DNA of 41,494 nt from contig JAQWAQ010000012.1 in NCBI GenBank assembly GCA_028707635.1, positions 1 through 41,494 of the forward strand, in the 5' to 3' direction. The notes under the pieces are model-generated. The model was given only the letters and a program-made list of their open reading frames with translations. It did not search any database and was not told the origin of the DNA. The stretch is from Negativicutes bacterium (GTDB lineage Bacteria; Bacillota; Negativicutes; JAAYSF01). Shown one piece after another: positions 24,298 through 33,497 of the stretch. Each line of letters opens with the position of its first letter. Within the stretch, counting starts at the first letter, position 1. The position numbers were made by a program, and so were the translations under genes.

Positions 24298-25857
24298 GTG
24301 AAGAAAGTAGCTTCGAGGATCAAACTTTTTGCAAGTCTGATGATGGTACTGGTCTTGACAGCGGCGACTGCTGTGGTGGGAGCTGCCGGTGGAAACCAAC
24401 AGGTACAAATTTCTGTATTGGCCGTGAACGACTTTCATGGCGCGCTCTTAGAAGAGGGCAAAAACCCTGGGATGATCAAGCTCGGTACGTATCTGAAAGA
24501 AGAGAAGGCTCTTAATGCAGAGGGGACAATTATTTTAAGTGCTGGGGATATGTTTCAGGGCAGCGCACAGTCCAATCTTTTGTACGGCAAACCGGTTGTC
24601 GATGCCATGAATAGTATCGGATTTAATGCTATGGCTTTGGGCAACCACGAATTTGACTGGGGAATTGCCACATTGGAGCAACAGGCCAAAAGCTCGCGCT
24701 TTCCGTATTTAGCCGCTAACATAACAGATAAAACAACAGGAGGGCAGGTGCCTTTTCTGAAGCCTTACACCATTATCAAAAAGAATGGTGTTAACATTGC
24801 GATCATTGGTCTGACAACACCCGAGACGGCCTACAAGTCCAATCCCCTCATCGTCAGTCAGTTCAGGTTTAGTGATCCGGCAGAAGTTGTTAATGAACTT
24901 GTACCCAAATTAAAGAGTCAAGGTGCGCAGATAATCATAGTGCTTGCTCATTTGGGTTGTGAGGTCAATGAGCAAGGTGCGGTGACCGGGGAAGCTGCTG
25001 ACTTTGCAAAACAAGTAACAGGGGTAGATTTAATCATCACTGGCCATAGCCATTCACAAGTTTTGGGACGGGTCAATGGCATTCCGGTTGTACAGGCCGG
25101 TTCTAATGGGAGGGTGGTAGCAAAAGCCACATTTCTCTATTCGTTGAGTGAGAATAAAATTATTAGCTCAATTATCGGTAAAAATGGTGATATTAATCCC
25201 AAGCAACCATATGACCAACAAATGACGCGAATTGTTAATAGGACCAATCAGGAGCTTGGCACAGTTATGAATAAACCAATTGGCAGCGTTGAACGCAAAC
25301 TGACTCATGATCGGTATGAACTGTCACTGTTTGGGCAATGGGCTACAGATACAATGCGTCAAGCTACTAAGGCTGACATTGCCTTCATCAATGGAGGTGG
25401 GATCAGAGAATCGCTTCCGGCCGGAAAGGTTACCTTAGGTCATATTTATCAAGCTTTGCCATTTGATAATACCTTATACATAACTCAACTGACTGGACGG
25501 CAAATCATCGATGCGCTGGAGTATGGCTTTGAGAATGGCAGTGTTGGTGTCTTGCAGTATAGCGGTATCAAAGTCCGCTATAATAAAACAAATCCTATCG
25601 GACAGAGACTTGTTAAGGTAACAACCCCTGATGGAGCAGATCTTAATCCGGATAAAATATATAAGGTTGTTATTAATGACTTTTTAGCAGCCGGTGGTGA
25701 TGGCTTCGTTATGTTGTCACAAGGCCATGCGGGATACGATACAACACGGCTGCTTCGCGATGTTATAGTAACAAATATTAAGCGCAAACATGTTAACTTT
25801 ACTGGAGATAATCGTCTGATTTATGAAACAGTGCTGATTGTTAAAGCGGCATCCTAA
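24298..25857 (+). CDS. Secreted 5'-nucleotidase / UshA-type metallophosphoesterase
   Basis: Exported enzyme that dephosphorylates nucleotides or sugar nucleotides outside the membrane. Residues about 1-31 are a signal peptide (KKVASRIKLF then LMMVLVLTAATAVVGAAG). The N-terminal calcineurin-like domain has the dimetal motifs NDFHG, GDMFQGS, GNHEFDWG and TGHSHS. The C-terminal 5'-nucleotidase domain has NGGGIRESLPAG, LPFDNTLY, the substrate loop LQYSGIKVRYN and NDFLAAGGDGF. Length 519 is typical of a soluble form; no LPXTG sorting signal or C-terminal anchor is seen. GTG 24298 is the start, with GGAGGAGGG just upstream. Confidence 0.9.
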   Translation: MKKVASRIKLFASLMMVLVLTAATAVVGAAGGNQQVQISVLAVNDFHGALLEEGKNPGMIKLGTYLKEEKALNAEGTIILSAGDMFQGSAQSNLLYGKPVVDAMNSIGFNAMALGNHEFDWGIATLEQQAKSSRFPYLAANITDKTTGGQVPFLKPYTIIKKNGVNIAIIGLTTPETAYKSNPLIVSQFRFSDPAEVVNELVPKLKSQGAQIIIVLAHLGCEVNEQGAVTGEAADFAKQVTGVDLIITGHSHSQVLGRVNGIPVVQAGSNGRVVAKATFLYSLSENKIISSIIGKNGDINPKQPYDQQMTRIVNRTNQELGTVMNKPIGSVERKLTHDRYELSLFGQWATDTMRQATKADIAFINGGGIRESLPAGKVTLGHIYQALPFDNTLYITQLTGRQIIDALEYGFENGSVGVLQYSGIKVRYNKTNPIGQRLVKVTTPDGADLNPDKIYKVVINDFLAAGGDGFVMLSQGHAGYDTTRLLRDVIVTNIKRKHVNFTGDNRLIYETVLIVKAAS

Positions 25858-25918
25858 TGCGAAAGTGGTCTTGGTTAGAGGACTTATTTGGTTGCAGCGG
25901 AAATAGTAAATAGAGAGT

Positions 25919-25946
25919 GAGCGGTTTGGGCCGCTCGATTTCTAAC
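25919..25946 (+). terminator. Weak hairpin terminator after the 5'-nucleotidase gene
   Basis: GAGCGG / CCGCTC with a 6-nt loop (25919-25936) followed by GATTTCT. It lies between the 5'-nucleotidase and ridA genes. Confidence 0.4.
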
Positions 25947-25970
25947 TATAAAGATTGTGGAGGACTTACT

Positions 25971-26348
25971 ATGCAAATGATTAACACACCTTATTCATTA
26001 AATTCTAAAGGACACTATTCGCCGGCTGTTGTGTATAATGGTATAGTGCATGTTTCTGGTCAGCTGCCGATTAATTATGCCGAGGGTAAGACTATGCCAT
26101 CAGGGAGCATCGAGGAACAGACCCGGCAAGCACTAGAAAATTTAAATTATGTGCTTAAACAGGCTGGCAGCTCTAAAGAAAAAGTTTTAAAGACAACCGT
26201 ATATATTCCTGACATTGCCTATTGGCCAATTGTAAATACGATCTATCAGGAGTTCTTTGGCAGCCATAAACCGGCCCGCACGATTGTGCCGACAACGGCG
26301 CTTCATTTTGATGCATTAATCGAGATTGACGCAGTTGCGGCAGAGTAG
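25971..26348 (+). CDS. ridA: RidA family enamine/imine deaminase
   Basis: A 125-residue RidA (YjgF/YER057c/UK114) protein that hydrolyses reactive enamine/imine products of PLP enzymes. The fold cues are VVYNGIVHVSGQLPINY, EEQTRQALENLNYVLKQAGSS and the active-site PARTIVPTTALHF, whose Arg binds the carboxylate, with a Glu in IEIDAVAAE. The start is ATG 25971 (GGAGG 8 nt before); the longer frame from 25917 includes a hairpin and lacks a good site. It stands alone. Confidence 0.9.
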   Translation: MQMINTPYSLNSKGHYSPAVVYNGIVHVSGQLPINYAEGKTMPSGSIEEQTRQALENLNYVLKQAGSSKEKVLKTTVYIPDIAYWPIVNTIYQEFFGSHKPARTIVPTTALHFDALIEIDAVAAE

Positions 26349-26475
26349 ACATGTGTGGAAGAGAGTTCCTTATAATGCTTAGGTTACCATGGACAAAGGA
26401 AACTTTTTTATAGTATAATCAAGTATCATTTTTTAAAAAAGGACATTGTCCCTAAGCTTATAAGGAGGCACTGAC

Positions 26476-27957
26476 ATGCTTGTTCACAATCTAATCGATC
26501 AAGGAGCAGACGAACAAATCGCTCTTTTTACTAGAAAGCAGGTAACCTACCGTCAGTTGCGTGAGGCGGTTGATCGCTACCGGGCATTTTTTTATCAGCA
26601 AGGGGTCCGGCGCGGTGATAACGTTGGTTTGCTTTCCAAAAATTCGGTTGAATTTATCTATAGCTATATGGCGATAGCCAGTCTTGGAGCTGTTGTAGTT
26701 CCAATTAATTTTCAACTTGTAGCGCGTGAGATTGCGTATATTATAAAAGATGCCAAAATCAAGGTGTTTGTGACAATGACTCAGCTTGATCTGCAGTCTG
26801 AACTTGATGCATACGCCTACCTTGATCCTGTAAACCAACTGGTCATTCCGGAGTTTAGTGGACAGCTTGAAACAGCCGACTTAAAGCCAGCTCCTGAGCT
26901 TGGAGATTTTGCCGGAGATGAAACTTGTGTGATTATCTATACCTCGGGTACCACGGGAAATCCGAAAGGCGCGGTATTAAGTCACAATAACTTAGTCAGC
27001 GATGCTAAGGCCTTTACCGAAGTGATAACGGTCGAGGCTGATGATAATGTACTTTGTGTTTTACCGATGTATCATTGTTTTTCGTGGACTTGCGCAGTGT
27101 TAGGTGCGTTGATTAACGGTGCCGCGATCACTATTTTGGATGCCTTTAATCCTAAAGAAGCGGTTGCAACCATTCGGGACGGTGGAGTCACGATTGTCTA
27201 TGGAGTACCGGTTATGTACCAGCTGTATTCGGCAGTGGCCGGGGCCGAAGATTTTGCCAAAGTAAAATTTTTTGTTTCAGGCGGAGCATCACTGCCGGAG
27301 ACGGTATCGCGAAATTTCGATGCTAAATTTGGCAAACCGATCTTGGAGGGGTATGGGCTGTCCGAAGCGTCCCCTGTTGTGTGTGTCAATCATCCAGACA
27401 AAGTTAAGTATTGTTCGATTGGTGCGGTTCTCCCAGGAATAATCGCGCGCGTTGTTGATGAAGAGGGGAAACAAGTTCCTCCCGGTGAAATCGGGGAACT
27501 CGTTGTCCAAGGCCCGATTGTCATGAAGGGCTATCACAATCTTCCGGAGGATACGGCCAAAGCCCAGCGTGATGGTTGGCTCCATACGGGCGACATGGCT
27601 TATTGCGATCAAGATGGTTACTTTTTTATCGTTGACCGGATCAAAGACATGATTATCACAAGTGGAGAAAATGTCTATCCGCGGGAAATCGAAGAACTTC
27701 TTTATGCCCATCCCGCTGTTGCCGAGGCGGCTGTTATCGGTATCCCTGACAAGCTTAGAGGGCAGGCAGGCTGTGCCTATGTTGTTATGGCAGAGGGTCA
27801 TGCTTTTGATAAAAAAATGCTGCGTACTTATCTTCAGAAAAAACTTGCTGCTTATAAAGTGCCGCGTGAATTCGCGCAGGTTGAAGTCCTGCCGAAAAAC
27901 AGCACAGGCAAGATTATGAAGAGATTGCTGCGTCAGCAGGCGGAAAGTGTAAGCTAA
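26476..27957 (+). CDS. AMP-forming acyl-CoA synthetase (fatty acid-CoA ligase type)
   Basis: ANL superfamily enzyme (493 residues) that adenylates a carboxylic acid and transfers it to CoA. Motifs: A3 YTSGTTGNPKGAVLSHNNL, A4-like MYHCFSWTCAVLGAL, A5 YGLSEASPVVCVNHP, A7 GDMAYCDQDGYFFIVDRIKDMI, and the catalytic lysine in PKNSTGKIMKRLLR. No signal peptide or membrane anchor. The substrate (long chain, short chain or aryl acid) is not clear. ATG 26476 is preceded by AAGGAGGCACTGAC. It ends at a strong terminator and is monocistronic. Confidence 0.9.
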   Translation: MLVHNLIDQGADEQIALFTRKQVTYRQLREAVDRYRAFFYQQGVRRGDNVGLLSKNSVEFIYSYMAIASLGAVVVPINFQLVAREIAYIIKDAKIKVFVTMTQLDLQSELDAYAYLDPVNQLVIPEFSGQLETADLKPAPELGDFAGDETCVIIYTSGTTGNPKGAVLSHNNLVSDAKAFTEVITVEADDNVLCVLPMYHCFSWTCAVLGALINGAAITILDAFNPKEAVATIRDGGVTIVYGVPVMYQLYSAVAGAEDFAKVKFFVSGGASLPETVSRNFDAKFGKPILEGYGLSEASPVVCVNHPDKVKYCSIGAVLPGIIARVVDEEGKQVPPGEIGELVVQGPIVMKGYHNLPEDTAKAQRDGWLHTGDMAYCDQDGYFFIVDRIKDMIITSGENVYPREIEELLYAHPAVAEAAVIGIPDKLRGQAGCAYVVMAEGHAFDKKMLRTYLQKKLAAYKVPREFAQVEVLPKNSTGKIMKRLLRQQAESVS

Positions 27958-27986
27958 CTTCAGAGAAATTTCTCTGAAGTTTTTTC
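27956..27986 (+). terminator. Rho-independent terminator after the acyl-CoA synthetase gene
   Basis: A 13-bp near-perfect palindrome AACTTCAGAGAAA / TTTCTCTGAAGTT (27956-27981) leading into TTTTTT. Confidence 0.85.
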
Positions 27987-28007
27987 TTTGTAAGTGCAGG
28001 TATCGGC

Positions 28008-28037
28008 TTGATGAAGGCCAATTCTCTCATATATAAT
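28008..28037 (+). promoter_or_regulatory. Putative sigma-A promoter upstream of the small ORF and yitT
   Basis: TTGATG (28008-28013) and TATAAT (28032-28037) are 18 nt apart. It lies in the 341-bp region before the YitT gene, which also holds a possible 25-codon ORF. Confidence 0.5.
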
Positions 28038-28114
28038 GACAAGTAAACAGTCATATAATAGAGATGTGCTTATTCGGCAATACGTGCCGAGCGAAATTTT
28101 AGGGGAGGAGAAAC

Positions 28115-28192
28115 TTGTCATCAGCTCAATTATTCTATATAATTATAAATGAGCATTTAATTATGCCAAATGCGTTGGTTAAGCTGTCGTGA
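28115..28192 (+). CDS. Possible small ORF (25 codons) before the YitT gene
   Basis: TTG 28115 is preceded by a strong AGGGGAGGAG at 5-nt spacing and opens a 25-residue frame ending at TGA 28190. The sequence (start MSSAQLFYIINEH) is not recognised. It could be a leader peptide or chance. No homologue is known to me. Confidence 0.25.
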   Translation: MSSAQLFYIIINEHLIMPNALVKLS

Positions 28193-28298
28193 GCTTTTGT
28201 TTAAAATGTAGCGCGCTTAGCCACAATAATCAGTGAGGTCAAGCCGTGGCAAAAACAATGCTTGCCAAAGGTTTTTCCTTCTATTGGAGGTATGCATA

Positions 28299-29156
28299 TT
28301 GACGCCCAAGCAAAAGAAAATTAAACTAATTAAGAAGTTTATCATGATGTTTATCGGATCGATTATCGCTGCGGTTGGACTGGAAATATTTCTGGTTCCG
28401 AATAATATTATTGACGGCGGTGTTGTCGGACTTTCCATTATGGCCAGTCATCTTACCGGTGTATCGCTAAGTGTGTTCTTGGTCGTGTTAAATTTACCGT
28501 TTCTTTATCTGGGTTATGTCCAGATTGGCAAGAGTTTCGCTATTTCTACCTTGTTTGCGATCTGCTCTTTATCATATTGGGTGCATTTTTTTCATCCGAT
28601 ACCGGAATTGACAAACGACTTGTTTTTGGCAGCTATTTTTGGTGGTGTTATCATCGGAGTGGGCGTTGGGTTGATTATTCGCTATGGCGGATCACTTGAC
28701 GGGACCGAAATTGTAGCGATTATTTTAGACAAGCGGTCAGGTTTTTCCGTTGGCGAAATTGTAATGTTTATGAATTTGTTCATTCTGTCAAGTGCCGGTT
28801 TCGTATTCGGCTGGGATAGGGCAATGTATTCGTTGATTGCTTATTTTGTTGCTTATAAATTTATCGATATGACCATAGAGGGCTTGGAAGAGTCGAAAGC
28901 TGTCATGATTGTCTCGGATTATCCTAATGAGATTGCCGATGCCTTGATGGCCCGATTGGGTCGAGGTGTAACTATTTTGCATGGCGAAGGTGGTTATACC
29001 AAAGACAAGAAATATGTGCTTTATTCAGTTATTACGCGGCTGGAGATGGCAAAGTTAAAGGCTATTGTTGATGAGAAGGATGAGAATGCCTTTGTAACAT
29101 TTAATGATGTTCATGAGGTCATGGGTGGACAGTTTAAGAAAAAGGCTATTCATTAA
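28299..29156 (+). CDS. YitT family membrane protein (DUF161/DUF2179)
   Basis: A 285-residue polytopic protein of unknown function. Residues about 10-200 are YitT helices: IAAVGLEIFLVPNNIIDGGVVGLSIMASHLTG, a second module FFHPIPELTND, and GGSLDGTEIVAIILDKRSGFSVGEI. The last 80 residues are a soluble DUF2179 domain (GVTILHGEGGYTKDKKYVLYSVITRLEMAKLK). TTG 28299 gives the family's usual N-terminus and has TTGGAGG 8 nt before it; the longer frame to 28233 lacks a site. An ATG at 28292 is in another frame. It is followed 1 nt later by the Rossmann gene. Confidence 0.87.
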   Translation: MTPKQKKIKLIKKFIMMFIGSIIAAVGLEIFLVPNNIIDGGVVGLSIMASHLTGVSLSVFLVVLNLPFLYLGYVQIGKSFAISTLFAICSLSYWVHFFHPIPELTNDLFLAAIFGGVIIGVGVGLIIRYGGSLDGTEIVAIILDKRSGFSVGEIVMFMNLFILSSAGFVFGWDRAMYSLIAYFVAYKFIDMTIEGLEESKAVMIVSDYPNEIADALMARLGRGVTILHGEGGYTKDKKYVLYSVITRLEMAKLKAIVDEKDENAFVTFNDVHEVMGGQFKKKAIH

Positions 29157-29157
29157 G

Positions 29158-29856
29158 ATGGATGATCAAGATAAGTCGGCACTGCTGTTCGGGGCGACTG
29201 GACTTGTCGGATCGAACCTGCTGCATATTCTACTCAAAAGTCCGCGCTATAGCTGTGTGACGATTATAACGAGAAAGAACGTACTGGTTAGCCACCCTAA
29301 GCTAAACCAGATTATAGTTGCTGACTTTTCTGCTCTTGGTGATGAAAAGATTAGTTGTGTGTATAAGGTTGATGATGTTTTCTGCTGTTTGGGTACGACA
29401 ATAAAAAAGGCCGGATCCCGGGAACGGTTCTGGCAAGTTGACTATAAATATCCTCTTATTGCAGCGCGTCAGGCGCAGCAGTGTGGTGCAGCCCAGTTTC
29501 TTGTTGTTTCAGCGATTGGCGCTGATCCTAAATCAATGTTTTTTTATAACCGTGTTAAAGGCGAGCTGGAAACGGCTTTGGCCCAAATAAATTTTCCTTC
29601 TCTCCACATTTTTCAACCTTCTTTATTGCTCGGCAAGCGCCAGGAGTATCGATTAGGTGAAACAGTGGGGGCTTATGCGAGTAAATTAGTGAGTCCATTC
29701 TTGGTGGGTGGACTTAAGAAATATCAACCAATTGCTGCTAGTGCAGTTGCTTATGCAATGCATCAGGCAGCCAGTTCTGAAACACCAGGTGTTAACATTC
29801 ATAATTCTGCTCAAATTGCAGAGGTCATTCGGCAATGTAAAGAAGGCTTTGCGTGA
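29158..29856 (+). CDS. NAD(P)-binding Rossmann protein, HTATIP2/epimerase-like
   Basis: A 232-residue short-chain-like oxidoreductase. The N-terminal nucleotide-binding motif GATGLVGSNLLHILL, then VFCCLGTTIKKAGSRERFWQVDYKYPL and a YNRVKGELE segment place it near the HTATIP2/TIP30 group. Its substrate is unknown. The ATG 29158 starts 1 nt after the YitT stop and likely depends on coupled translation, since no strong site precedes it. The stop codon lies in the loop of a terminator-like hairpin (29840-29873). Confidence 0.8.
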   Translation: MDDQDKSALLFGATGLVGSNLLHILLKSPRYSCVTIITRKNVLVSHPKLNQIIVADFSALGDEKISCVYKVDDVFCCLGTTIKKAGSRERFWQVDYKYPLIAARQAQQCGAAQFLVVSAIGADPKSMFFYNRVKGELETALAQINFPSLHIFQPSLLLGKRQEYRLGETVGAYASKLVSPFLVGGLKKYQPIAASAVAYAMHQAASSETPGVNIHNSAQIAEVIRQCKEGFA

Positions 29857-29873
29857 ATTCGCAAAGCCTTCTT
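29840..29873 (+). terminator. Hairpin at the 3' end of the Rossmann gene
   Basis: 14-bp stem AAGAAGGCTTTGCG / CGCAAAGCCTTCTT, with the stop codon in the 6-nt loop. Only a short A/T-rich tail follows, not a T-run. Confidence 0.6.
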
Positions 29874-29953
29874 AAATAATAAGGGACATTAAACCATATC
29901 CTAAGTGTAATTAGTTTTTTGAGATAATCTAAACTGTTAAGAGGTATAAATGA

Positions 29954-30784
29954 ATGCGAGTTGACTTACATATTCACACAACGGCCTCAGATGGTGACTG
30001 GGGCCCGGAACAGCTTGTTGATGAGGCCAAAAAGGCTGGAATAGGGTTGTTTTCAGTGACCGACCATGATACCATTGCCAATCTTAGGATGACCGCAGCG
30101 CTGGCGATCGAAGCCAATTTGCTGTTTTTACCTGGGGTAGAGATTTGTTCAACAATCAAGGACCAGTCCTTTCATATCCTGGGTTATGGTATTGATGGGG
30201 ATAACGACGTATTGGGAAAGCTTTTACGGCATAACACCTGCTTAATGGAGGAAATTGATCACGAATCCATAAAAAAGCTGATTGGTTCTGGTTTGGCAAT
30301 TAACTATGATGAATATTGTGCGTATCAGCACGATCCGGCAAGGGGCGGCTGGAAGTCCCTGAATTTTTTAATCGACAAAGGGTTTTGTCAGGATATCAAT
30401 GAATTTTTTGCGCACTTGTTTACCAAGGAGAGGGGCATTTCTTTTCCGGAATTCCCGCATCCTAGCGAGGCAATCGCTGCAATCAGGGCAGCTGGCGGTC
30501 TGTCGGTTTTGGCTCATCCAGGCAGCGGTTTTCATGGGTCGACCCTTGAGGAAACGTTGGACTTTTTTGAGCGGGAGGATATTCAGGGAGTAGAGTGCTA
30601 TCACCCCTGTCATAATCCTAATACTACTCAACAAGCTGTGCAATGGTGCAACAAACGCGGGTTGCTTATCACCGGCGGTTCGGACTGTCACGGTGGATTT
30701 GTCGAAGGTCGTTATCTTGGAAATCCTGGGCTTGGTCTTGAACAATTAAGATTGGGCAGGCTGCTGGACTCGCTAATCAGATGA
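29954..30784 (+). CDS. PHP-domain metal-dependent phosphoesterase
   Basis: A 276-residue PHP enzyme. Motifs for a trinuclear metal site are DLHIHTTASDG, FSVTDHDTIANL, GVEICSTI, and VLAHPGSG, with TGGSDCHGG near the C-terminus. It resembles the YciV/RNase AM group (3',5'-bisphosphate phosphatase or 5'-3' exoribonuclease). No polymerase domain is attached, so it is not PolX or DnaE. ATG 29954 follows AAGAGG. Monocistronic. Confidence 0.87.
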   Translation: MRVDLHIHTTASDGDWGPEQLVDEAKKAGIGLFSVTDHDTIANLRMTAALAIEANLLFLPGVEICSTIKDQSFHILGYGIDGDNDVLGKLLRHNTCLMEEIDHESIKKLIGSGLAINYDEYCAYQHDPARGGWKSLNFLIDKGFCQDINEFFAHLFTKERGISFPEFPHPSEAIAAIRAAGGLSVLAHPGSGFHGSTLEETLDFFEREDIQGVECYHPCHNPNTTQQAVQWCNKRGLLITGGSDCHGGFVEGRYLGNPGLGLEQLRLGRLLDSLIR

Positions 30785-30800
30785 CTAACGGCGGCAAATG

Positions 30801-30830
30801 TTGACAATATGCGCCGTACAGATGTAAAAT
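30801..30830 (+). promoter_or_regulatory. Strong sigma-A-like promoter upstream of glnS
   Basis: TTGACA (30801-30806) and TAAAAT (30825-30830) are 18 nt apart. A terminator hairpin begins only about 14 nt after the -10 box (see 30844), so most transcripts from it would stop early unless the hairpin is antagonised. Confidence 0.55.
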
Positions 30831-30843
30831 ATCTATATTATCG

Positions 30844-30872
30844 GCTTTTAGGAACTGTCCTAAAAGCTTTTT
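30844..30872 (+). terminator. Rho-independent terminator between the PHP gene and glnS
   Basis: GCTTTTAGGA / TCCTAAAAGC (30844-30853, 30858-30867) with loop ACTG, then TTTTT. It may end PHP transcripts or act as a leader terminator for glnS. Confidence 0.85.
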
Positions 30873-30942
30873 CACTACCCGGTATGAGTGAGAATTGCTT
30901 TAAATAGTGGGGAATATCTAGTTGTTGAAAGGGGCATTCGTT

Positions 30943-32625
30943 ATGACAACAAGTCCAAATCTACCAGCTAACTTTATTGATAGCATTATTAATGAGGACT
31001 TACAAAATAATAAAAATGACAGCCGTGTACATACTCGTTTCCCGCCTGAGCCGAATGGTTATCTGCATATTGGCCACGCGAAATCGATTTGTCTGAATTT
31101 TGGTACTGCCAACAAGTACAAGGGACTTTGCAACCTCCGTTTTGATGATACCAATCCTTCCAAAGAAGAAGTTGAATATGTTGATTCTATTAAGGCGGAT
31201 GTGGAATGGCTGGGCTTTAGCTGGGATGATCGCATGTATTACGCATCTGACTACTTTGAGAAGCTATATCAATGTGCCATTTTGCTGATCAAAAATGGTA
31301 AAGCGTATGTCTGTGACTTAACTGCCGAGCAAATGCGTGAATATCGCGGCACTTTGGTCGAACCTGGCAAGGAAAGTCCATATCGTAACCGTTCAGTGGA
31401 AGAAAATCTGGAATTATTTCAAAGGATGCGGGAGGGTGAATTTGCCGATGGCAGCCGGGTTTTGCGGGCTAAAATCGATATGGCTTCACCAAATCTCAAC
31501 ATGCGTGATCCTGTCGTTTATCGCGTTATGCATGCTCATCACCATCGTACCGGCGATCAGTGGTCCATTTATCCGATGTACGATTTTGCCCATCCTATTT
31601 CTGATGCCATTGAAGGTATTACTCATTCTGTCTGTACGCTGGAGTTTGAAGATCACCGACCGCTCTACGATTGGGTATTACAAGAACTCACAGAAATGGA
31701 TTTCCCTAGCCGGCCACGTCAGATTGAATTTGCCAGGTTAAACCTAACTAAAATGATAATGAGCAAACGAAAGCTTCGTGCTCTTGTCGAGCAGGGGTAT
31801 GTAAGCGGGTGGGATGATCCCCGGATGCCGACTATTTCGGGGCTTCGCCGCCGCGGGTATACACCTGAGGCTATTCGCGATTTCTGTGACCGAATTGGGA
31901 TTGCCAAAAGCAATAGCACAGTTGATATAGCAATGCTGGAGCATTGTATCAGAGAAGACTTAAACGCCAAGGCACCTCGTGTTATGGCTGTACTGCGACC
32001 GATTAAGCTTATCCTTGATAACTATCCAGAAGGCCAAATTGAACAGCTTGAAGCTGAAAATAATCCAGAGAACCCTGAAATGGGAACACGGACAATCCCC
32101 TTCTCTCGGGAGCTTTATATCGAACAAGATGACTTTATGGAAGATCCCCCCAAGAAGTTTTTCCGGCTTACGCCAGGCAAAGAAGTTCGCCTGAAATATG
32201 CCTACATTATAAAATGTGAGAGCATAGTTAAAGATGAGGCAACAGGTCAGATTACTGAAATTCACTGTACTTATGACCCTGATTCAAAGAGCGGCGGTCC
32301 AACAGCCGGCCGGAAGATAAAAGGTACGCTGCATTGGGTATCAGCAGCCCAAGCCGTACCGGGCATTGTTCGGTTGTATGATTATCTATTCCGTGAGGAT
32401 AGCCAAGATAATGATGATTTTGCGGCCGCTTTTAATCCTGATTCGCTGGAAGAACTCACTGATTGCATGATTGAACCGAGTATGGCCGGTGCATCAGCCG
32501 GCAGCCGGTATCAATTCTTGCGGCAGGGTTATTTCTGTGTGGACCCGTTATCGACGAACGAAAAACTTGTTATTAATCAGATTGTTGGACTGCGTGACTC
32601 GTGGGCAAAAGCGCAGAAAGCATAA
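30943..32625 (+). CDS. glnS: Glutaminyl-tRNA synthetase
   Basis: Direct glutaminylation of tRNA(Gln); 560 residues. The class I HIGH motif is [12 protein letters not shown] and the KMSKS equivalent IMSKRKL. GlnRS cues include [15 protein letters not shown] and AEWLGF-like [10 protein letters not shown], with the C-terminal anticodon-binding beta-barrels ([33 protein letters not shown]). ATG 30943 has GAAAGGGG upstream; an in-frame TTG at 30922 is not favoured. Many Firmicutes use GatCAB instead, so GlnS points to a lineage that has acquired it. No T-box was recognised in the leader. Confidence 0.93.
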   Translation: MTTSPNLPANFIDSIINEDLQNNKNDSRVHTRFPPEPNGYLHIGHAKSICLNFGTANKYKGLCNLRFDDTNPSKEEVEYVDSIKADVEWLGFSWDDRMYYASDYFEKLYQCAILLIKNGKAYVCDLTAEQMREYRGTLVEPGKESPYRNRSVEENLELFQRMREGEFADGSRVLRAKIDMASPNLNMRDPVVYRVMHAHHHRTGDQWSIYPMYDFAHPISDAIEGITHSVCTLEFEDHRPLYDWVLQELTEMDFPSRPRQIEFARLNLTKMIMSKRKLRALVEQGYVSGWDDPRMPTISGLRRRGYTPEAIRDFCDRIGIAKSNSTVDIAMLEHCIREDLNAKAPRVMAVLRPIKLILDNYPEGQIEQLEAENNPENPEMGTRTIPFSRELYIEQDDFMEDPPKKFFRLTPGKEVRLKYAYIIKCESIVKDEATGQITEIHCTYDPDSKSGGPTAGRKIKGTLHWVSAAQAVPGIVRLYDYLFREDSQDNDDFAAAFNPDSLEELTDCMIEPSMAGASAGSRYQFLRQGYFCVDPLSTNEKLVINQIVGLRDSWAKAQKA

Positions 32626-32626
32626 C

Positions 32627-32662
32627 AAAAAGCATGTGAATCATATGATTCACATGCTTTTT
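32627..32662. terminator. Bidirectional terminator between glnS and the NlpC/P60 gene
   Basis: AAAAAGCATGTGAATCAT followed immediately by its complement ATGATTCACATGCTTTTT, a 36-bp perfect palindrome. Confidence 0.9.
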
Positions 32663-32669
32663 GGTTCAA

Positions 32670-33311
32670 TTAACGATGGTACGTTCTTGCTCCGATATAA
32701 TGGTCAATATAGTATTGTTCGTCAAGTGAATTTATGGCTACCTGTTTGGCTGCTGAGCTGGCGTGGAGGAACTTTCCGTCGCCCATATAGAAACCAACGT
32801 GAGAGGCTCCGGGTTTATATGTGGTAAAAAAAACAAGGTCGCCAACCTGGAGCTTGGCTTTTTCGACTGACTTGCCAGTGGCATATTGTTCAGCCGCTGT
32901 CCGCGGAATCTGAATGCCGTTTTGCTTCATAACATATTGCGTGAAACCAGAGCAATCGAACCCGCTCGGAGTTTCGCCACCCCATACATATGGAACGCCC
33001 ATATATTTTTGGCCGGTTGTTATGAGAGCCTGTCCGCTGGTAGTCGTTTTGCTGTCTGCACTCAACACCTTACTGGAGTTCGGGGCAGCAGATGAATCGG
33101 TATCAGTCATATTACCGAAAAGTTTGCCAAGTAGTAAACCCATCAGGACGTTAAGAATGTTGTTGCCAGACCCTGATGAGGAATCATTCGAATCAACTGT
33201 AGAAACAAGCGAGGACGCTGGTGCGGCGTTGGCCAGTGCCACCGGTAAAATAATGGTAAAGACGAACGCCATTAATAAAGCGATCACAATAGGGTACTTA
33301 TACTTTCGCAT
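32670..33311 (-). CDS. Secreted NlpC/P60 cell-wall endopeptidase
   Basis: A 213-residue exported peptidase predicted to cut peptidoglycan stem peptides. Signal sequence: MRKYKYPIVIALLMAFVFTIILPVALANAAP. A low-complexity Ser/Asp-rich stretch follows. The last 120 residues are the NlpC/P60 domain: YVWGGETPSGFDCSGFTQYV (catalytic Cys), GDLVFFTTYKPGASHVGFYMG (catalytic His) and FLHASS (third polar residue). No LysM or SH3 cell-wall domain. ATG 33311 has GGAGG 7 nt before it; an upstream ATG at 33317 is too close to the site. Divergent from the LTA-synthase-like gene. Confidence 0.9.
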   Translation of the reverse strand: MRKYKYPIVIALLMAFVFTIILPVALANAAPASSLVSTVDSNDSSSGSGNNILNVLMGLLLGKLFGNMTDTDSSAAPNSSKVLSADSKTTTSGQALITTGQKYMGVPYVWGGETPSGFDCSGFTQYVMKQNGIQIPRTAAEQYATGKSVEKAKLQVGDLVFFTTYKPGASHVGFYMGDGKFLHASSAAKQVAINSLDEQYYIDHYIGARTYHR

Positions 33312-33497
33312 GCACATACCTCCTGTTCTAGTGAATCCCTCAGCTGCGAGGCTCAGGGTATCATTATAACAGAAAATAATTATTATGTAAACGTTATTCA
33401 ACACAAGCATCTGGAGGGCACCACGTGTTTGGATTTTTTTATTGAAAATACCTGTATTAGGGGTTAGACTTAGAGAGGATCCACAGAGAGAGGATGA

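Noticed and set aside
25917..25970. An 18-codon extension at the start of ridA
   Set aside because: It lies in a hairpin region without a ribosome binding site; ATG 25971 has GGAGG at 8 nt and the family N-terminus.
30785..30942. A T-box leader for glnS
   Set aside because: No T-box core sequence (TGGNACCGCG-like) or specifier loop was seen; only a promoter and a simple hairpin are supported.
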